A stretch of DNA of 64,000 bases from WACF01 sp040880205 (GCA_040880205.1 JBBDIU010000142.1:7316-71315), one strand, 5' to 3'. Numbered from the stretch's first letter, positions 15,762-25,043 are shown. Numbers and translations: made by a program. The notes: a model not told the origin generated them from the letters alone.

Positions 15762-17771
15762 GTGACTCGACTCAACTCTCCCCAGCATCGCGCGGTTCGC
15801 TATATTGATGGCCCTTGCCTCGTGTTGGCTGGCGCGGGTAGCGGCAAAACCAGCGTTATTACCCACAAAATCGCCTACCTGATTAACTCTTGCGGGATTC
15901 CAGCGCGTCACATTGCCGCGGTCACATTCACCAACAAGGCGGCGAGAGAGATGAAAGAGCGGGCCGCCAAGCTGGTCAAGGGCAACGCGGCAAAGGGGCT
16001 CATCGTTTCGACATTTCACAACCTGGGACTGCGCATTATTCGCAGCGAATACAAGCGACTTGACTATAAAGCGGGGTTCTCCATATTTGACGGCGAAGAC
16101 GCCCGTGCGGTACTGAAGGAAATCATGCTCAAGCACGAAGATGCCGACAGCGATCATCTGGATCGTATTCAGGCGCAACTATCGCGGTGGAAAAACGACT
16201 TAATAGTCCCCGAAATTGCGTTGCAATCAGCGCACAGCGGCGGCGAGGAGGTTTTTGCCCGCATTTATCAAGGCTATCACCAGGCTTTGACGGCCTACAA
16301 TGCATTGGACTTCGACGACTTAATAGCGCTGCCGGTGCAACTCTTTCAGCGTGAGCCCGACACACTTGCTCGCTGGCAGCACAAGCTACGCTATTTACTG
16401 GTGGACGAATACCAGGATACCAACAACAGTCAGTATCGCCTTGTCAAACAATTGGTCGGCGACCGCAACTCCCTCACCGTGGTGGGCGACGATGATCAAT
16501 CCATCTATGCCTGGCGCGGCGCCAACCCGCAAAACCTTGCTCAGTTGCAAGACGATTTCCCGAATCTAAGCGTGATCAAGCTGGAGCAGAATTATCGCTC
16601 CACCGGCCGGGTGCTGAAGGCGGCTAATCACCTAATTAGTTTTAACCCCCATGTGTTTGAAAAAGCCCTGTGGAGCGAGTTGGGAGCTGGGGAACCGATC
16701 CGCGTGCTGCGCTGCGCCAACGACGATGCCGAAGCGGAACGAGTTGCGACGGAGATTTTGCACCAGCGGATAGGTCGCGGAATGAAGTTTCGTGATTTTG
16801 CGGTTTTGTATCGCGGCAACCACCAGGCCAAGCTGCTAGAGCTTAAATTGCAACAGCACCAGATACCCTACAATATCAGTGGCGGTACCTCGTTTTTTGC
16901 GCGCAGCGAAATCAAGGACATGATGGCTTATCTGCGGTTACTGGTTAATCCCGACGACGACAACGCCTTCCTGCGGATAATTAACACACCCCGGCGTCAG
17001 ATTGGTACCTCGACGCTACAAGCTCTGGGACACTACGCGAGTCAACGGGAAATCAGTTTGTACTCGGCAATCGGCGAAATTGGGCTGCAACAACAATTAT
17101 CCCCCGGTGCCCTGCAACGTCTGCAAAAGTTCGTGGCCACCATGGATTACACCCGGCAAGCTTGCATCGACCACGATCCCATTCGTGTATTGCGCGAGCT
17201 GGTGGACGATATCGATTACGAAGGCTGGCTGCACCAAAACGCCAGCAGCGCCAAGGTGGCGGAAAAGCGGATGGACAATGTGCATTTTCTGCTCGGGTCG
17301 ATTAAAACCATGCTTGAGAAAGATGACGACACCAACCTTGATTTGCAGGGAGCCATTGCCAAACTGGTGTTACAGGATCTGCTAGACCGCCAGGAGGAGG
17401 AGGACCTCAGCGACAAGGTTCAGTTAATGACCTTGCACGCGGCGAAAGGTTTGGAATTTCCTCACGTATTTATTCTGGGGGTTGAGGAAAATATTCTTCC
17501 CCATGCGAACAGTATTGTCCAAGGCGACGTAGAAGAGGAGAGACGATTGGCCTATGTGGGCATTACCCGCGCCCAACGAACACTAACACTTACCCTGGCC
17601 GCAAAGCGCAGGCAGTTTGGTGAGATCGTCGATACCACGCCAAGTCGTTTTCTTGATGAATTGCCTCAGGAAGACTTGGCGAGGGAAGGCTTTGTTGACG
17701 GGGTGTCGCCGGAACAAAATCAGGAAAAAGGCAGCGAGACACTGGCAAGCTTACGCGATCTATTGGCTTAG
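15762..17771 (+). CDS. rep: ATP-dependent DNA helicase Rep
   Basis: A 669-residue superfamily 1A helicase, close to the 673 of E. coli Rep, moving 3' to 5' to restart and assist replication forks. The start is a GTG. Motif I AGAGSGKT is at 23-30; DEYQDTN (motif II), GDDDQSIYAWRGA (motif III), VIKLEQNYRST (IV) and LMTLHAAKGLEFPHVFI (V) and VGITRAQ (VI) are intact. The 2B insertion and C-terminus end SLRDLLA. It is monocistronic. Confidence 0.96.
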   Translation: MTRLNSPQHRAVRYIDGPCLVLAGAGSGKTSVITHKIAYLINSCGIPARHIAAVTFTNKAAREMKERAAKLVKGNAAKGLIVSTFHNLGLRIIRSEYKRLDYKAGFSIFDGEDARAVLKEIMLKHEDADSDHLDRIQAQLSRWKNDLIVPEIALQSAHSGGEEVFARIYQGYHQALTAYNALDFDDLIALPVQLFQREPDTLARWQHKLRYLLVDEYQDTNNSQYRLVKQLVGDRNSLTVVGDDDQSIYAWRGANPQNLAQLQDDFPNLSVIKLEQNYRSTGRVLKAANHLISFNPHVFEKALWSELGAGEPIRVLRCANDDAEAERVATEILHQRIGRGMKFRDFAVLYRGNHQAKLLELKLQQHQIPYNISGGTSFFARSEIKDMMAYLRLLVNPDDDNAFLRIINTPRRQIGTSTLQALGHYASQREISLYSAIGEIGLQQQLSPGALQRLQKFVATMDYTRQACIDHDPIRVLRELVDDIDYEGWLHQNASSAKVAEKRMDNVHFLLGSIKTMLEKDDDTNLDLQGAIAKLVLQDLLDRQEEEDLSDKVQLMTLHAAKGLEFPHVFILGVEENILPHANSIVQGDVEEERRLAYVGITRAQRTLTLTLAAKRRQFGEIVDTTPSRFLDELPQEDLAREGFVDGVSPEQNQEKGSETLASLRDLLA

Positions 17772-17853
17772 CGGCACACCGCAAATTGAGCCCGGTCAAG
17801 CTCCAGCTTTATGGATCGTGCCGGGCCCCCTGGGGCTCACTCAGAAGCTAGCC

Positions 17854-18276
17854 CTAAATACCCTCAATCATGTAGTCGATGGTTGCCCGCATTTCCTCTT
17901 CGGTACAGTTCATGCAGATGCCTTTAGCGGGCATGGCATTGATGCCGTTCCAGGCGTTTTCAAATACCGTTTCCATGCCTTTTTCCAAGCGGGGCTCCCA
18001 TGCTGCCGCATCGCCGGGCTTCGGTGCCCCACCAACTCCGGTGTTATGGCAGGTTCCGCAGGTGGCTTGATAAATTTCGGCCGGGTCTCGCGCTTCGCTC
18101 GCCGCTACCACAGTGGTAGCCCCGCCCGTGCACTCATCACCCGCCATGCAGATTTCGCCGACCGGCCGCAGTCGCTCCGCGATGGCGTCGGTACGCTGAT
18201 CGGCGACGGCAACAGCCGCGGCTCCCAGTAGCGTCCCTATGGCAAGACCTGCTAATACTCGTTTCAATTGCTCCAC
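17854..18276 (-). CDS. Cytochrome c5-type periplasmic cytochrome
   Basis: A 140-residue precursor with a signal peptide ending near VAVA-DQ. One heme c site CGTCH lies at 73-77, and the cytochrome c5 pattern with NAMPAKG supplying the axial Met and the extra cysteine pair ICMNC is present. It carries electrons in the periplasm, probably to a terminal oxidase such as the aa3 enzyme encoded later in the window. Residues 43-60 contain CMAGDEC, which may form a second disulfide. Confidence 0.88.
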   Translation of the reverse strand: MEQLKRVLAGLAIGTLLGAAAVAVADQRTDAIAERLRPVGEICMAGDECTGGATTVVAASEARDPAEIYQATCGTCHNTGVGGAPKPGDAAAWEPRLEKGMETVFENAWNGINAMPAKGICMNCTEEEMRATIDYMIEGI

Positions 18277-18555
18277 TGTAAAACCCTCTCTTGTTTTCTG
18301 CGTACAACCCGACTGGGTCGAAAAAGCGCCATTATAAGCGCATTTTACTCAAGGTTAAATCATAGTTGTCTTTGGCAATGGCCAAGGCGGGTCGGATCTG
18401 GTTTAAAACCACTGTCCCAATGCAAGGCCGCGGTCTTGCCCCTGGGGGCGTCAGTTCCACGATATAGCTCAAAACGTGTGAATTGTCTTCACCGCCTCTC
18501 CCACCGCCCAGCCAAGGCATCCTGCGAGTAGGTAGTCGCGAAGGTTATAGCCAGA

Positions 18556-19197
18556 TTAATTACCGCGCTGCTGACGGACTTGCTCGACCAGATAATCGGC
18601 TATCTCGAGCATGGTTTCGTGGTTTACTTCAACGCTGGCATTGATGACATAGCGCCCATCAACCAGGAGGGTCGGGGTGCTGGAAACGCGCGCGCCGGCA
18701 ATCTTTGATTCCGCCTGGTTTACCTGGCTGGTAATGCCGAAGGAGTCGAAGGTTTTGTTGAACAGCTCCATGTCGACGCGCTGCTTTGCGAATACCTGCC
18801 CGATCTGTTCCTTGCTCTGGAGCGGCTTGCGCTCCATGTGAAGAGCGCGAAACAGTCCCGGGTGGACCTCATCCATCACATCCAGTGCTTGCGCCGTGTA
18901 CAGCGCGCGCGCCAGATTTTTCGTCATCCGATCCCACGTGACATGCAATCGGACAAAGTTCACGTCGTCGGGAAGGACTTTCTTCCAATCTTGAACTACT
19001 GCTTCAAACGTGAAGCAGTGGCCGCAGGCATAGGAGAAGATTTCGGCAACTTCTATTTTGCCGTTGTCGCGGACTGGAACCGCATTGTCGAGACGGCTGT
19101 AGTGTTTTCCCTCGACGAAAGGTCCAGCAGTGAATGCCGACATTGCGAATGCCAGCCATCCGACGAGGATAAATGCCAATGTGTTTAATCGTTTCAT
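18556..19197 (-). CDS. dsbA: Thiol:disulfide interchange protein DsbA (copy 1)
   Basis: A 213-residue periplasmic oxidase with a signal peptide (cleavage near FTA-GPF). The active-site CGHC is at 58-61 after FSYA, the helical insertion is present and the cis-proline loop reads SSTPTLLV. It introduces disulfides into exported proteins and is reoxidised by DsbB. A second dsbA gene starts 45 bp upstream (ending at 19242), so the two are a tandem pair. The pair and cytochrome c4 precede engB and polA, as single dsbA does in Pseudomonas. Confidence 0.93.
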   Translation of the reverse strand: MKRLNTLAFILVGWLAFAMSAFTAGPFVEGKHYSRLDNAVPVRDNGKIEVAEIFSYACGHCFTFEAVVQDWKKVLPDDVNFVRLHVTWDRMTKNLARALYTAQALDVMDEVHPGLFRALHMERKPLQSKEQIGQVFAKQRVDMELFNKTFDSFGITSQVNQAESKIAGARVSSTPTLLVDGRYVINASVEVNHETMLEIADYLVEQVRQQRGN

Positions 19198-19241
19198 AGT
19201 TCATACCCAGTATTGTTCGTAACTGCTATCGTTCCTACCCG

Positions 19242-19889
19242 CTATTTTTCCGCACGGACTCGTTCCACCAGAAAGTCGACCACGTTAAACATTTCGCTCT
19301 GTGGTACTTGCTGACTGGCTTCAATTCGATAACGGCCGTTGACGACGAGCTGTGGCGTACCGGTGATTTGGTAGCCCCGCGCTTTGGCGTCGGCTTCCCG
19401 GAGCAACGCTGTGACTTGCGAGGAGTTAAAAACTTCCACGGCCTTTGCTTCGTCCGCCCCAAAATCGGCAAACAGCGCGGCTACCGCTTCAGGGTTGTTC
19501 AATGGGTTCCGGTCTATGTGTAGCGCGTTGTAGACCGCCTGATGAACCTGGTCCAGAATACCCAACTGCGCCGCTGTGTAATAGGCGCGGGCGTGAGCTT
19601 CCATCGGCCGACTCCATATGGCGGGTATTTGCACGAAGTTTACATCTTCCGGCAGATCTTCCTTCCATTTCAACACACGAGGTTCAAATTGAAAGCAGTG
19701 ACCACAGCCGTACCAAAAGACTTCGGTCACTTCGATTTTGTTGGGCACCTCCACCGCCACGGGCTCGGCCAGTTCCGTGTAGTGCACGCCCTCCCGATAG
19801 ACAGGCGTGGACTGGGGGTTTTCCTGTGCGTGGGCGGCAAGGCCGAGGAGCAGGGCGATGACCGCCGCTGCCGCAGGGAGAATTCGCAT
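19242..19889 (-). CDS. dsbA: Thiol:disulfide interchange protein DsbA (copy 2)
   Basis: A 215-residue DsbA-fold protein with signal peptide MRILPAAAAVIALLLGLAAHA-Q. CGHC at 62-65 follows VFWYG, and the cis-Pro loop is GTPQLVV. The ATG at 19889 has AGAGG 6 bp upstream and starts directly with a signal peptide; an upstream extension to 20000 lacks one. The YGCGHC context is closer to the main Pseudomonas DsbA than copy 1. The two copies are clearly diverged and may serve different substrates, such as cytochromes c and secreted proteins. Confidence 0.92.
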   Translation of the reverse strand: MRILPAAAAVIALLLGLAAHAQENPQSTPVYREGVHYTELAEPVAVEVPNKIEVTEVFWYGCGHCFQFEPRVLKWKEDLPEDVNFVQIPAIWSRPMEAHARAYYTAAQLGILDQVHQAVYNALHIDRNPLNNPEAVAALFADFGADEAKAVEVFNSSQVTALLREADAKARGYQITGTPQLVVNGRYRIEASQQVPQSEMFNVVDFLVERVRAEK

Positions 19890-19999
19890 AAACAACCTCT
19901 GGTGGCGGCGCTTGCTTGTGGCACGTGCGTAATTCGAGGGTCCGGGCGGAGCGGGCCGGCGAAGCGCCGCAGCCGGCAGGCAATCCCGATAAAAGACCA

Positions 20000-20680
20000 T
20001 TAGGGCGCCGCTGGGTTCCGCTCACCCACGTGCAGGCCGGCGATATAGTTGGCCACAGCGGTGATTTCCGCGTCGCTCATGTGTTCGGCCACTTGCCGCA
20101 TGACCAGATTTTCATCGTTCACCCGATCGCCGACGCGGAAATCCCGTAGCTGTTTGGCAATATAGTCCGCGAATTGCCCGCCCACACGCGGATAGCCGGC
20201 AGGTGCATTGCCCGCGCCGGTGGGTGAGTGGCAGGCACTGCAGGAGGGCACACTGGTTTCGGGATTGCCGAAGCGGTACAGGGTTTCCCCGAGAGCCAAG
20301 GCTTTGGTGGTATCACCACTGTTGAGCTGTACCTCTATGTCCTCGGCACCCGACAACAGCATGGACTGATTGGCATAATACGCAGCCAGGTCGTGCAAAT
20401 CCTGCTCGGACATGCCGTTCAACATTCCGGTCATCTCCGGGACCGGCCGAATGCCACTTTTAATCTCCTCAAGCTGCTTATACAGGTACTTTTCCCCCAG
20501 ACCCGCTAGTTTGGGGTAGAGGGCGACACTGCTGTTACCGTCCGAGCCGTGGCAGGCGGCGCAGATCGCCGTTTTTTCAGCGCCTGCCTCGGCGTCTCCC
20601 TGGGCCTGAGTGAGCGCGGACATCGATACCAAAAGTGATAGCCCCAGTAAAATAGCCGCCGGTTTGGTGAAATTCTTCAT
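20000..20680 (-). CDS. Di-heme cytochrome c4
   Basis: A 226-residue precursor with a signal peptide (cleavage near TQA-QGD). Two heme c sites, CAACH (40-44) and CSACH (147-151), sit in two related domains, each with an MSxQDLxDLAAYYA- or MSDAEITAVANYIA-type C-terminal helix. Cytochrome c4 is a membrane-associated periplasmic electron donor to terminal oxidases. It is the first gene of a minus-strand group with both dsbA genes. A TATAAT promoter element lies about 100 bp upstream. Confidence 0.93.
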   Translation of the reverse strand: MKNFTKPAAILLGLSLLVSMSALTQAQGDAEAGAEKTAICAACHGSDGNSSVALYPKLAGLGEKYLYKQLEEIKSGIRPVPEMTGMLNGMSEQDLHDLAAYYANQSMLLSGAEDIEVQLNSGDTTKALALGETLYRFGNPETSVPSCSACHSPTGAGNAPAGYPRVGGQFADYIAKQLRDFRVGDRVNDENLVMRQVAEHMSDAEITAVANYIAGLHVGERNPAAP

Positions 20681-20778
20681 GTGAAATCCATACTGATCTG
20701 TGATGTGGCAAAGTGTCTGTGATGTGCAAAGCGGTGCCGGACTGCCTGCCGGAACCCCGGCGGCGGCAAAGGCCGCAC

Positions 20779-20807
20779 ATTATATACTAACCACTCCAAT
20801 ATACTAA
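20779..20807 (-). promoter_or_regulatory. Candidate promoter of the cytochrome c4-dsbA group
   Basis: On the minus strand a perfect TATAAT (20784-20779) lies 17 bp from TTAGTA (20807-20802). It sits within two direct copies of GGTTAGTATA. The -35 match is weak. Confidence 0.4.
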
Positions 20808-20899
20808 CCGAGCGCCATCCGGCCCCGAACGACGATTAAACGGGTAGAATACGCCTCGCCATCCCAGTGGATCCCGGCGGGGTCCCGTCATTACCACAG

Positions 20900-21541
20900 G
20901 TGCAACCCGTGATCGACTTCCAACGCGCCCAGTTCAGCCAAAGCGCGCCCAGTGTTGCCGAATGCCCGCCCGACAGCGGGGCGGAAGTGGCCTTCGCGGG
21001 TCGCTCTAATGCCGGGAAGTCCAGCGCCATTAACTCCCTGACTGGCAACAACAAGCTGGCACGAACCAGCAAAACCCCCGGACGGACCCAGCTGATCAAT
21101 TTTTTCGACCTTGACGCAGGGCGGCGCCTAGTCGACCTGCCGGGCTACGGTTACGCCAAGGTGCCGCGCGCGATCAAGGAACGATGGCAAAAACACCTAT
21201 TGGAGTACCTGGAAAAGCGGCAAAGCCTGCGCGGCTTGGTGCTGCTCATGGATATTCGTCATCCGCTCCAGGAATACGATACCAAAATGCTCAATTGGGC
21301 TATACAGGTGGAGATGCCGGTGCATATCCTGCTCACCAAGGCCGATAAACTGAAGGCCGGTCAGCGTAACAGCACGCTACTAAAACTGCGCCATCATTTG
21401 CAGGAGGCGGGGGTGGATGACCTGGTAAGTGCCCAGGCCTTTTCTTCCTTGAAAAAGCAAGGTCTGGATGAGCTGGTGGTTAGGCTCAACGGCTGGCTGA
21501 CGGATGCGGAATGCGCAGATGCCAATCAAGCGGGCAGCTAA
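20900..21541 (+). CDS. engB: Ribosome biogenesis GTP-binding protein EngB (YsxC/YihA)
   Basis: A TRAFAC-class GTPase needed for large-subunit maturation. G1 is GRSNAGKSS, G2/switch I RTSKTPGRTQLINFF, G3 DLPGYGY, G4 TKAD and G5 VSAQAF. The start is uncertain: the GTG at 20900 gives the usual short lead before FSQSAP, while in-frame GTG codons at 20867 and 20909 are alternatives. It is about 213 residues. It is convergent with polA, from which it is separated by the sRNA candidate, matching the polA-spf-yihA order of enterics. Confidence 0.93.
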   Translation: MQPVIDFQRAQFSQSAPSVAECPPDSGAEVAFAGRSNAGKSSAINSLTGNNKLARTSKTPGRTQLINFFDLDAGRRLVDLPGYGYAKVPRAIKERWQKHLLEYLEKRQSLRGLVLLMDIRHPLQEYDTKMLNWAIQVEMPVHILLTKADKLKAGQRNSTLLKLRHHLQEAGVDDLVSAQAFSSLKKQGLDELVVRLNGWLTDAECADANQAGS

Positions 21542-21622
21542 CTCAAACCGTTGCGACAGAGCCGCGCGCCGACGCTCTCTGGTGTGACATAGCGCAATTG
21601 GTCTGCCGTAGCGCAAAAAAAG

Positions 21623-21659
21623 ACAAAAAAAACCCGACAGCTTGGGGCAACTATCGGGT
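21623..21659 (-). terminator. Terminator of the sRNA candidate
   Basis: On the minus strand a 9-bp stem with one G-U pair, a 10-nt loop and eight consecutive T residues. It also lies 80-120 bp past the engB stop, but the T-run is on the minus strand. Confidence 0.85.
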
Positions 21660-21731
21660 CCAAAAACCAGTACTCTTGGGGCCGAGCACTGGAAGTTTTA
21701 CTGAAACACATTGGGCATATGCTTCAGTACG
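21624..21731 (-). ncRNA. Candidate Spot 42/ErsA-type small RNA
   Basis: In the polA-engB gap, where enterics carry Spot 42 (spf) and P. aeruginosa carries ErsA, the minus strand holds a compact unit of about 107 nt. A promoter-like GAACAT-N16-TCTCA (21763-21737) resembles the AlgU/RpoE consensus GAACTT-N16-TCTGA. The transcript would fold into ACTGAA/TTCAGT, then CCAGTGCTC/GAGTACTGG with one mismatch, then a strong terminator ending in U8. It is separated from polA by polA's own terminator. Homology to ErsA is by position and promoter type, not by sequence comparison. Confidence 0.55.
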
Positions 21732-21736
21732 TCAAG

Positions 21737-21763
21737 TGAGACTGGTTAGCCGACCGAATGTTC
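21737..21763 (-). promoter_or_regulatory. AlgU/RpoE-type promoter of the sRNA candidate
   Basis: On the minus strand GAACAT (21763-21758), 16 bp, TCTCA (21741-21737). Each element differs from GAACTT/TCTGA by one base, and the spacing is the consensus one. A TTGACG on the same strand at 21735 lacks a good -10 and is less likely to be used. Confidence 0.5.
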
Positions 21764-21787
21764 CCGACCGCCAGCAAAAATCCAGGG

Positions 21788-21818
21788 CAAAAAAAGCCCC
21801 AGTGTTAAGACCGGGGCT
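21788..21818 (-). terminator. Terminator downstream of polA
   Basis: On the minus strand a stem of about 9 bp (GCCCC/GGGGC core with one wobble) is followed by seven T. It lies about 185 bp past the polA stop and upstream of the sRNA promoter. Confidence 0.8.
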
Positions 21819-22001
21819 ACTTTGCTATCGGTTTGTGCTAAGCAAGGTTCGGCTTATAAAGCCAGCTAATAGGAGAGTAAGACACCAATCAAATTGGTAC
21901 GGTTAAGATTAGCTTAGCGAGAAAAAGTTCTCGACGAGGGGATGACGGATTTGTGCATCCAATCACGATTCACCAGCGACCTGCTAGCGCTGTCGCGCAG
22001 T

Positions 22002-24728
22002 TCAGTGCGCCTCGTCCCAATTGTTGCCACTGCCCGCCTCCACCACCAGGGGCACAGCCAACTCCGCCGCGCTTCCCATCAGCTCACATAGGGTTTGGCT
22101 CACCTGTTCTACCGCTCCGGCTTCCACTTCCAGTACCAATTCGTCATGTACTTGCAGAATCATATTGGCCGGCACTTTCTCATTGTGTATCCAATTATCC
22201 ACCGCGATCATTGCCTGCTTGATAATGTCCGCGGCACTGCCCTGCATTGGCGCGTTGATTGCCGTGCGCTCAGCGGCCTGCCGGCGCATGCCGTTGCGAT
22301 CATTGATTTCCGGCAGGTACAAACGTCGCCCCATAATGGTTTGAACGTAGCCCTGTTCCCGAGCAAGGGCCCGCGTATTGTCCATGTAGCGACGCACACC
22401 GGGATAACGCTCGAAATAAAGATCAATATATTGTTGAGCTTCCTTGCGCCCGATGCGTAATTGGCGGGCAAGGCCAAAAGCGGACATGCCGTAAATAAGG
22501 CCAAAGTTAATGGCTTTGGCGCTACGGCGCTGCTCCGTGGTCACTTGATCGAGCGCCACACCAAACACTTCGGCCGCAGTCGCCTGATGAACGTCGAGCC
22601 CCTCGGAAAACGCCCGCAATAGACCTTCGTCCCGCGACAGGTGCGCCATGATACGCAATTCAATTTGCGAGTAATCGGCGGCGACAATCTTGCAGCCGGA
22701 CGGGGCGACAAATGCCTGTCGAATTCGGCGTCCTTCTTCCGTGCGAATGGGAATGTTTTGCAGGTTGGGATCGGAAGACGACAAACGACCCGTCGCTGTT
22801 ACCGCTTGGTGATAGGAGGTATGCAAGCGTCCGGTTTCGGCGTTTATCATCTGCGGCAATTTGTCGGTATAGGTGGACTTTAACTTGAACAGGCCGCGGA
22901 AGTTCATGATCAACTGCGGTAGGGGATAATCCAAGGCCAACTCCTGCAAGACTTCTTCGGCGGTGGACGGCGCTCCCTTGGGCGTTTTTTTCAGGATTGG
23001 AAGTTTTAGTTTTTCGAATAACACCGCACAAAGTTGTTTCGGCGAACTAAGATTGAAAACCTCCCCGGCCATATCGCAAGCTTCTTCTTCGATTTGGCAC
23101 AGCTTTTCGGCGATTTCCTGACTCTGCTTTTCCAGTGCCGCGCAATTGAGCAGCGCACCGCAACGTTCGATGCGCGACAGCACCGGCACCAGCGGTATTT
23201 CCAAACGCTCGAAAACTTGGCGCAAAGGGTCAATTGCTTCCAACTGCGGCCACAGGGTCTCGTGCAATCGCAACGCGATATCGGCGTCTTCCGCCGCGTA
23301 AGGCGCGGCCAGTTCCAGCGGAATCGCATTGAAGGTCAGCTGCTTGGCGCCTTTTCCCGCGATCTCTTCAAAACGAACTGTGTTGTAGCTGAGGTGGCGG
23401 TTGGCCAGCGTGTCCATGTCGTGGCGGCTGGCGGTGGAATTGAGGACGTAGGATTCGAGCATTGTGTCGTAGGCAATGCCCTGTAGGTTGATGCCGTGAT
23501 TGGCCAATATATTCTTGTCGTATTTCAGGTTCTGGCCGAGCTTGAGCTGCACCGGATTTTCCAACAGGGGTTTGAACCGCGCCAATACTTTGTCCAACGC
23601 GAGTTGTTGCGGCGCGCCTTCGTAGTCGTGCGCGACGGGCACGTAGGCCGCTTCTCCGGTTTGCACGGCAAACGACAGGCCGACCAGTCGTGCCTCCATA
23701 TAATTGAGGCTGGTGGTTTCAGTGTCGAAGGCAAACACGGGCGCCGCTTCCAGACGCGCCAACCACTTTTCCAGCGCCGCCTCATCGAGGATGGTTTGAT
23801 AATGGACCTTGTCCTTGTCCAGACTGTGAGCGGCGCGGGCCTCCTCACCACTCAACTCCACGAGCCATTGTTTCAGTTCGTAGAGCTCGCACAATTCGAT
23901 CAGTTTGCTGTGGTTCGCGGGATTAACCAGCAGGTCGGCCGGGGCCATGTCCAATTCGACATCGGTCTTGATGGTCGCCAGGCGGTAGGACAGGTAGGCT
24001 TGATCCTTATGTTCACGCAACTTGTCCGGCAGGCTCTTGGCCCCGCGCAGGGGCAATTCGGCCACGGCGTCGAGGTTGTGGTAGATATCATCCAGGCCGC
24101 CGAGCGCCTGGACCAGCCCAACCGCGGTCTTTTCACCGACGCCGGGCACTCCGGGAATATTGTCGGACTTGTCGCCCATCAGCGCGAGAAAGTCGATCAC
24201 CCGTTCGGGCGGGATGCCGAATTTGTCAATGACTCCCTGCCGGTCCATAACGGTATCGTTCATGGTATTGACCAGCGTTACATGGGGGCTAACCAGCTGG
24301 GCCATGTCCTTGTCGCCAGTGGAAATCAGCACGTGGTGGCCTTCTCGCGTCGCCTGACAGGCCAGGGTGCCGATCACGTCATCCGCTTCCACGCCCTCAA
24401 TAATCAACAGCGGCAGGCCCATGGCGCAGATAAGGTCATGCACCGCCTGGACCTGGCTGCGCAATTCATCTGGCATTGGGGGTCGGTGGGATTTGTATTC
24501 GGCGAAGATTTCGTCGCGAAATGTTTTGCCCTTCGCATCAAATACCACGGCAATTTGGCTATTGGGATAGTCCTTTTGCAGGCGCCGCAGCATGTTGGTC
24601 ACCACCAGAATGGCGCCGGTGGCCCGGCCATCCCGGGTGCGAAGATTTTTGCTCTGCATGGCGTGGTAGGCACGGTAGAGGTAGGAGGATCCATCCACCA
24701 ACACCAGGGGTACTGTTGCTGAGTTCAT
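22002..24728 (-). CDS. polA: DNA polymerase I
   Basis: A 908-residue enzyme for Okazaki-fragment maturation and repair. The 5' nuclease domain begins PLVLVDGSSYLYRAYHAM and includes GDKSDNIPGVPGVGEKTA. The 3'-5' exonuclease domain keeps the DTE motif (VFAFDTETTSLNYMEARLVG region), so proofreading looks intact. The polymerase domain has YSQIELRIMAHLS (motif A), KAINFGLIYG (motif B) and LQVHDELV (motif C). The ATG at 24728 begins the conserved N-terminus; an extension to 24842 is not supported. Confidence 0.97.
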   Translation of the reverse strand: MNSATVPLVLVDGSSYLYRAYHAMQSKNLRTRDGRATGAILVVTNMLRRLQKDYPNSQIAVVFDAKGKTFRDEIFAEYKSHRPPMPDELRSQVQAVHDLICAMGLPLLIIEGVEADDVIGTLACQATREGHHVLISTGDKDMAQLVSPHVTLVNTMNDTVMDRQGVIDKFGIPPERVIDFLALMGDKSDNIPGVPGVGEKTAVGLVQALGGLDDIYHNLDAVAELPLRGAKSLPDKLREHKDQAYLSYRLATIKTDVELDMAPADLLVNPANHSKLIELCELYELKQWLVELSGEEARAAHSLDKDKVHYQTILDEAALEKWLARLEAAPVFAFDTETTSLNYMEARLVGLSFAVQTGEAAYVPVAHDYEGAPQQLALDKVLARFKPLLENPVQLKLGQNLKYDKNILANHGINLQGIAYDTMLESYVLNSTASRHDMDTLANRHLSYNTVRFEEIAGKGAKQLTFNAIPLELAAPYAAEDADIALRLHETLWPQLEAIDPLRQVFERLEIPLVPVLSRIERCGALLNCAALEKQSQEIAEKLCQIEEEACDMAGEVFNLSSPKQLCAVLFEKLKLPILKKTPKGAPSTAEEVLQELALDYPLPQLIMNFRGLFKLKSTYTDKLPQMINAETGRLHTSYHQAVTATGRLSSSDPNLQNIPIRTEEGRRIRQAFVAPSGCKIVAADYSQIELRIMAHLSRDEGLLRAFSEGLDVHQATAAEVFGVALDQVTTEQRRSAKAINFGLIYGMSAFGLARQLRIGRKEAQQYIDLYFERYPGVRRYMDNTRALAREQGYVQTIMGRRLYLPEINDRNGMRRQAAERTAINAPMQGSAADIIKQAMIAVDNWIHNEKVPANMILQVHDELVLEVEAGAVEQVSQTLCELMGSAAELAVPLVVEAGSGNNWDEAH

Positions 24729-24949
24729 ATTCGATCTAATGTGATGATGCGTGAAAGGGCCTATCTTACCGTTCTCGCGCGACAGTGTTGGATTTTTTGT
24801 TGAAAGCGAGTGCTTACACACCCGCATATTTCCATGGCACAAGAATAGCTAGCAAACCTCGGCGCCGACTACAAACCGGGAAAGGTTTCGGGATTCGACT
24901 TTCTTCACAGTTTCACAACAAAAATTAACTCATACCCTGCCATTTTCAT

Positions 24950-24970
24950 TGATTGATATACACTCAATCA
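24950..24970. promoter_or_regulatory. Palindromic operator-like site
   Basis: A perfect inverted repeat TGATTGA-N7-TCAATCA lies about 75 bp upstream of the small gene at 25044 and overlaps a TATACA -10-like element. The size and spacing are typical of a dimeric helix-turn-helix repressor, but no cognate regulator is identified. Confidence 0.45.
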
Positions 24971-25043
24971 GGCATCCACCTGAGGCGCTCGTCCGTATAA
25001 GCGGAGCGCATCGAGTATTAATCCGTCAGGAAGGGGAATCGTT

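Noticed and set aside
18422..18439. GCAAGGCCGCGGTCTTGC inverted repeat between cytochrome c5 and dsbA as a terminator
   Set aside because: No T-run on either strand; I see no evidence of function.
21706..21735. Sigma-70 promoter TTGACG for the sRNA
   Set aside because: The hexamer at the right distance (AATGTG) is a poor -10; the AlgU-type promoter just upstream fits better.
23496..24722. 408-codon plus-strand frame
   Set aside because: It is fully antisense to polA, whose protein is unmistakable; long antisense frames are expected at this base composition.
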